Assembly (NCBI RefSeq): GCF_018991925.1
Contig: NW_024744357.1
Span: 4,867,919-4,931,918, forward strand
DNA length: 64,000 nt
From: Homarus americanus
Taxonomy: Eukaryota > Arthropoda > Malacostraca > Decapoda > Nephropidae
Reading direction: 5' to 3'
In this document: positions 60,717-64,000 of the stretch, piece by piece
Position numbering within the stretch: position 1 is the stretch's first letter
How the letters are laid out: the number at the start of each line of letters is the position of its first letter
Translations under genes and position numbers: made by a program
Notes under the pieces: generated by a model
Databases searched by the model: none
The model's input: the letters and a program-made list of their open reading frames with translations, nothing else
What the model was told of the DNA's origin: nothing

Positions 60717-61020
60717 CTGACCCTTATCATCCTGACCCTTATCCTCTTGACCCTTATCCTCCTGACCCTTATCCTCTTAACGCTTTTCATCCTGACCTTT
60801 ATCCTCCTGACCCTCGGCCTCCCTGACCCTCAGCCTCCTGACCCTTATCCTCCTGACCCTTATCCTCCTGACCCTTATCCTCTTAACCCTTATCATCCTG
60901 ACCTTTATCCTCCTGACCCTTATCCTCTTAACCCTTATCATCCTGACCTTTATCCTCCTGACCCTTATCCTCTTAACCCTTATCCTCCTGACCTTTATCC
61001 TCCTGACCCTTCACTTGTGA
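60717..61020. repeat. 15-bp repeat (ATCCTCCTGACCCTT)
   Basis: About 20 units with CTTAACCCTT variants; leucine- or proline-rich readings (DPYPP) are artefacts. Confidence 0.9.
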
Positions 61021-61194
61021 AGGTTAATGCCTCAGCTACTAGAGTAAGGGTTAAAGTTTTCTCTCCTAAATAACAATAAAGAATCACTTGCTCAGGTATT
61101 CTAATTAGGAAGCACACGCGGTCACGAGAGGGCAAAGGGGTAAGTGAATTTAAAGCGACTTAAGCTGGGGAGTTGCGTGTAGAGCTGATGGAAG

Positions 61195-61603
61195 GGGAAG
61201 GGAGGGAGAAGGAAGGTTAGAAGGAGGAGGGAAGAGGAAAGAAGGAGGAAGGAGGAGGTAAAGGGTTAGAGAAAGGGAGGAGGGGAGAAGAGATGAGAAG
61301 AGGAAGAGGAGAAGGAGGAAGGGAGGGGTTAGAGAAAGGAGGAAGGGGAGAAGGAAGGGGATGAAGAGATGAGGGAAGAGGGAAGAGGAAGAAAGGAAGG
61401 GAGGAAGGGGTTAGAGAAGGGAGGAAGGGGAGAAGGAAGGGATGAAGAGATGAGGAGAGAGGAAGAGAGAAGCAGAGGAGAGAGGAAGGAAGAGCACACA
61501 ACAGTAAAGGAAGAATGTAATATGACGTGACTACACCTCCTTAGCACACCCTCCCCCCTCCCTCCCCCTCCCACCACAACACAGGGGCACGTACAGTATA
61601 AAG

Positions 61604-61641
<38 letters not shown>

Positions 61642-61663
61642 TTAATTTTATCTTGTTTTTCTC

Positions 61664-61716
<53 letters not shown>

Positions 61717-61735
61717 TCTCTCTCTCTCTTTAATT
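61195..61735. repeat. Purine-rich tract, then (CT)n runs
   Basis: GGAAGGAGG-rich sequence with a roughly 60-bp period (61200-61495), then CT runs (61602-61645 and 61671-61730). Confidence 0.85.
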
Positions 61736-61936
61736 ATTGTTCTTCTTTTCTTATTCTTGTTTTTCTCAAGTGTTCCCCTTTCTCTCTCTCTCTTAATTCT
61801 CTTATTTCTCAAATTTGTTCTCTTCTTCAGGTTAGGTTAGATACAATACCTCATTACCCCTTATGGTTCTCTTTAGTTATGAATCCTTTCGAATATTTCT
61901 TACAACAAACCAATAAGTTATATTAATACAACTGGC

Positions 61937-62015
61937 TACCACATAGGAGATTCGAACCCTTGAACCTCGAACTACCAATCTGAGTACCATAAACCACTCC
62001 ACCACCGCACAGGCC
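61937..62015 (-). ncRNA. tRNA-derived SINE head
   Basis: On the minus strand, GCCTGTGCGGTGGTGGAGTG provides an A box-like start (TGGTGGAGTGG), and GGGTTCGAATCTC is an almost perfect B box about 45 bp later. This is the best preserved of the three related heads. Poor acceptor-stem pairing argues against a true tRNA gene. Confidence 0.6.
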
Positions 62016-62020
62016 CTCAA

Positions 62021-62062
62021 CGGGATGGGTGGGTGGGTGGGTGGGTGGGTGGGTGGGTGGGT
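62021..62062. repeat. (GGGT)n microsatellite
   Basis: About nine GGGT repeats, followed by G/A-rich sequence to about 62185 and a (TG)n run at 62270-62290. Confidence 0.9.
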
Positions 62063-62551
62063 GAAGGAGGAAGGAGAGGATGGTATAAAGGAGGAGGAAG
62101 GAGAAGGTATGGGAGAAGGACAGAGGAGGAGGAGAGGGCAGGGGGAGAACAGGGGGAGAACAGGGGGGAACAGGGAGGGAGGGTACAAGCCTATAAAACG
62201 ATGGCCATAGCCTGGATTACATGAACTGGAATCGACATCCATTATAATATCACAGCAGAGTATTACCTGTGTGTGTGTGTGTGTGTGTGTCCGTCCCAGT
62301 AAATGCTCTTGTTGTGTGTGTATTTTCAGCACCGTGTAGCATTTACATTAAAAGATGTTTTGTTGATTCTACCTGAAGCTTTACAGTATCTTAAGCTTCT
62401 TCTATAACTACCTGAAGCTTGAACCTGATATAATAGTCCATAAGGTATCGACAATGGATGCTTACATTCGACTCGCCTTCTATTATGACTTTTGCGTGAG
62501 ATAAGATAGAGGGGGGGTGGGGTAAGATAGTGCTAAATAAGGAGAACTTAC

Positions 62552-62650
62552 CTGGCATAAGTGTTCCATGGTTGACTCGACAGGCCAAACTAACGGGAGT
62601 ACCAGCCTTGACGTATAGCTCCTTACTTCCCACAATCTCTGCTCGCATCT
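62552..62650 (-). CDS. Dpr/Zig-8-like protein, exon for start of Ig domain 2
   Basis: A 99-bp exon with acceptor TATTCTTCAG and donor G|GTAAGT, phase 1 at both ends. It joins the upstream exon through a split AAG codon to read VVKMRAEIVGSKELYVKAG, continuing with TPVSLACRVNHG. This is the linker and A-B strands of Ig2; the cysteine in SLACRV is the first of the Ig2 disulfide, whose partner is in the exon at 51886-52077. AEIxGxxxLYVKxG is the conserved Ig1-Ig2 linker of Dpr proteins. The first exon ends one base into the codon, so the frame is preserved exactly. Confidence 0.88.
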
Positions 62651-62718
62651 CTGAAGAATAGGACGAGAGTTTGCATTTTATTTTTTTACAGTTTAAGATA
62701 TCACTTCAATGGTTAGGT

Positions 62719-62733
62719 GAGGTGATATATTTG

Positions 62734-62794
<61 letters not shown>
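62719..62794. repeat. (CA)n microsatellite in intron
   Basis: About 35 CA repeats in the 802-bp intron (62651-63452). A (GGT/GAT)n tract lies at 63198-63235. Confidence 0.95.
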
Positions 62795-62797
<3 letters not shown>

Positions 62798-63452
62798 ATG
62801 ACTATATAATGATCACAGCATGGTCAACAGCTGGTACATTTCACGATGATATTAAAACCAGAATTCAAAGGGTTTATTGACTATGAATTTACATAGAATA
62901 ACTGCGTTCACATATCCGGGGCAAACAGCGGCCCGAGGCGAGTGACCTGACGCTCCTGGCTGGCAACACTCGTACAAATAATTGGAAACTGAACGGGGCC
63001 TTAGTAATCACGGCTATATATCACGTACATAGATGCTTTACCTGTTAATTGAATGGTATTAACCTGTGAGAGAATGTGTATTTAACTGTGTTTATATTAC
63101 CTGGTTGGTTTGTTATGATGGTACTTAGTCATACAGGCAGATATGAGAGGTCAGAGGTTATGTATTGATTACTATACCATGACCAAGTTATGTGGGGGAT
63201 GGTGATGGTGGTGGTGATGGTGGTGATATGGTGAAACTGCCACATATCTTTATTTTTGATGATGATGATGATGATCGTGGCACCGTCTCTTAAAACAGAA
63301 AGATAATTTGTCCTGACGTAGTGCATAGAGACACCTGACACCTGTTACTGTATCTCACCTGTAATTAGACAACAGGTATACTAACAAGGTATGAAGGTCA
63401 GCGACATAAGGACAGGAGACGAACAGAAAGTGAATGAGGTTCGGATACTTAC

Positions 63453-64000
63453 TGACTACGTTGAGGTGAACTACTTGTGATATCCGAGGTTCTGTGTTGA
63501 TTTGGCAGATGTAGGTACCGGCGTCTTCTGTCTTGATGGATTTGATCTGTAAGGTGTAGTCCTCAGGCTCCCACACGCCCTCGATGTAGTTAGGGCCGGG
63601 TTGAGCTCCCTTGTTCTCTATGCCCTGGGCGAAAGGTCCCTGTGGGTATATGGCGATGGGGCTGTTATACTGGGCGTAGGCTTGAGGCTCTGCAGTCTTA
63701 ATCTGGTCGTCGGAGGAGTGTGCTCGACCAGCGTACTGCAGTAGGTTGGAGAAGGTTTCCAGACCTTTCTTAGTGTTGTGGTGGTGGTACTCGGTGTTCC
63801 AGTGTTTGAAGATGTCCTGTTCTCTGCGGCCACGTCGTTTCCTTCTGTTGGGTACTGACCTGACGCCAGACTGTCCGCTCCTCCTGTACGACTCTAAGTC
63901 CTTCTCATTCTGTTTCTTAATATATCTTCTCCGTCGACTGTTGTACAGATATAATTTATGAATGTTCTTAGCTCGACTCACATCTGGAGTCTTAGTTGTT
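63453..64000 (-). CDS. Dpr/Zig-8-like protein, exon ending Ig domain 1, 5' incomplete
   Basis: The frame is open to the window edge. It ends at a clear donor (GTAAGT at 63447-63452) in phase 1. The last 50 residues are the end of an Ig fold: VWEPEDYTLQIKSIKTEDAG then TYICQINTEPRISQVVHLNVV, with the DxGxYxC signature and the NTEP motif typical of Dpr Ig1. The first Ig1 cysteine and tryptophan must lie in an upstream exon outside the window. Before the Ig end come about 130 residues with a strongly basic part (NRRKRRGRR) and a Pro/Gln-rich part. Normally only a short loop separates these strands, so this is either a large lineage-specific insertion or partly intron. Dprs bind DIP proteins on partner neurons. 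Confidence 0.82.

Noticed and set aside
60699..61073. 124-codon DPYPP-repeat protein
   Set aside because: 15-bp intronic repeat with no homology, and antisense to the gene.

Overview
The window looks like eukaryotic, almost certainly arthropod, nuclear DNA, and most probably a decapod crustacean (the decapod part is inference). Reasons: a spliced dpr/Zig-8-like two-immunoglobulin-domain gene, many interstitial arrays of the arthropod telomere repeat TTAGG, an extreme load of microsatellites and minisatellites, and several LINE, tRNA-derived SINE, hAT and RLE-type retrotransposon copies. Two runs of exactly 100 N (8766-8865 and 26401-26500) divide it into three contigs.

Layout. (1) 1-8079, 16268-26400 and 27403-36853 are three copies of one 8-10 kb non-coding unit. 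The first and third are on the + strand and the middle one is inverted. They share the same order of tandem repeats, the same TTAGG arrays and the same LINE 3' fragments, but differ in repeat number and small indels. Because the N gaps fall between copies, they may be uncollapsed haplotypes or a mis-oriented contig rather than a true palindrome. (2) 8080-16267 holds copies of a non-LTR retrotransposon with a reverse transcriptase and a C-terminal restriction-like endonuclease. One is full length, with an uninterrupted reading frame (12428-15553, minus). Three partial copies (D, A, B) lie beside it, and two more 3' fragments occur at about 36.9 kb and 39.6-40.2 kb. Every copy end I can see, apart from those cut by a gap, abuts a (TAG)n/(TAC)n microsatellite, which points to target-specific insertion. 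(3) 36.9-49.4 kb is intergenic: a tRNA-like SINE, a decayed hAT transposase, a long TTAGG array, several minisatellites, a possible solo LTR and a 5'-truncated jockey-like LINE with a poly(A) tail. (4) 49.4-64.0 kb, minus strand, is the 3' half of the one host gene recognised here, a Dpr/Zig-8-like neuronal cell-surface recognition protein. Four exons are visible. All three introns split codons after the first base, and the gene continues past the right edge. Its introns are packed with tandem repeats, including a CRE-site-rich array.

The host gene would act in cell-cell recognition at the neuronal surface. Everything else supported here is mobile or repetitive DNA. The strongest candidate for something new is the apparent (TAG)n-microsatellite-targeting RLE retrotransposon. 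The most important caution is that the triplicated unit may be an assembly artefact.
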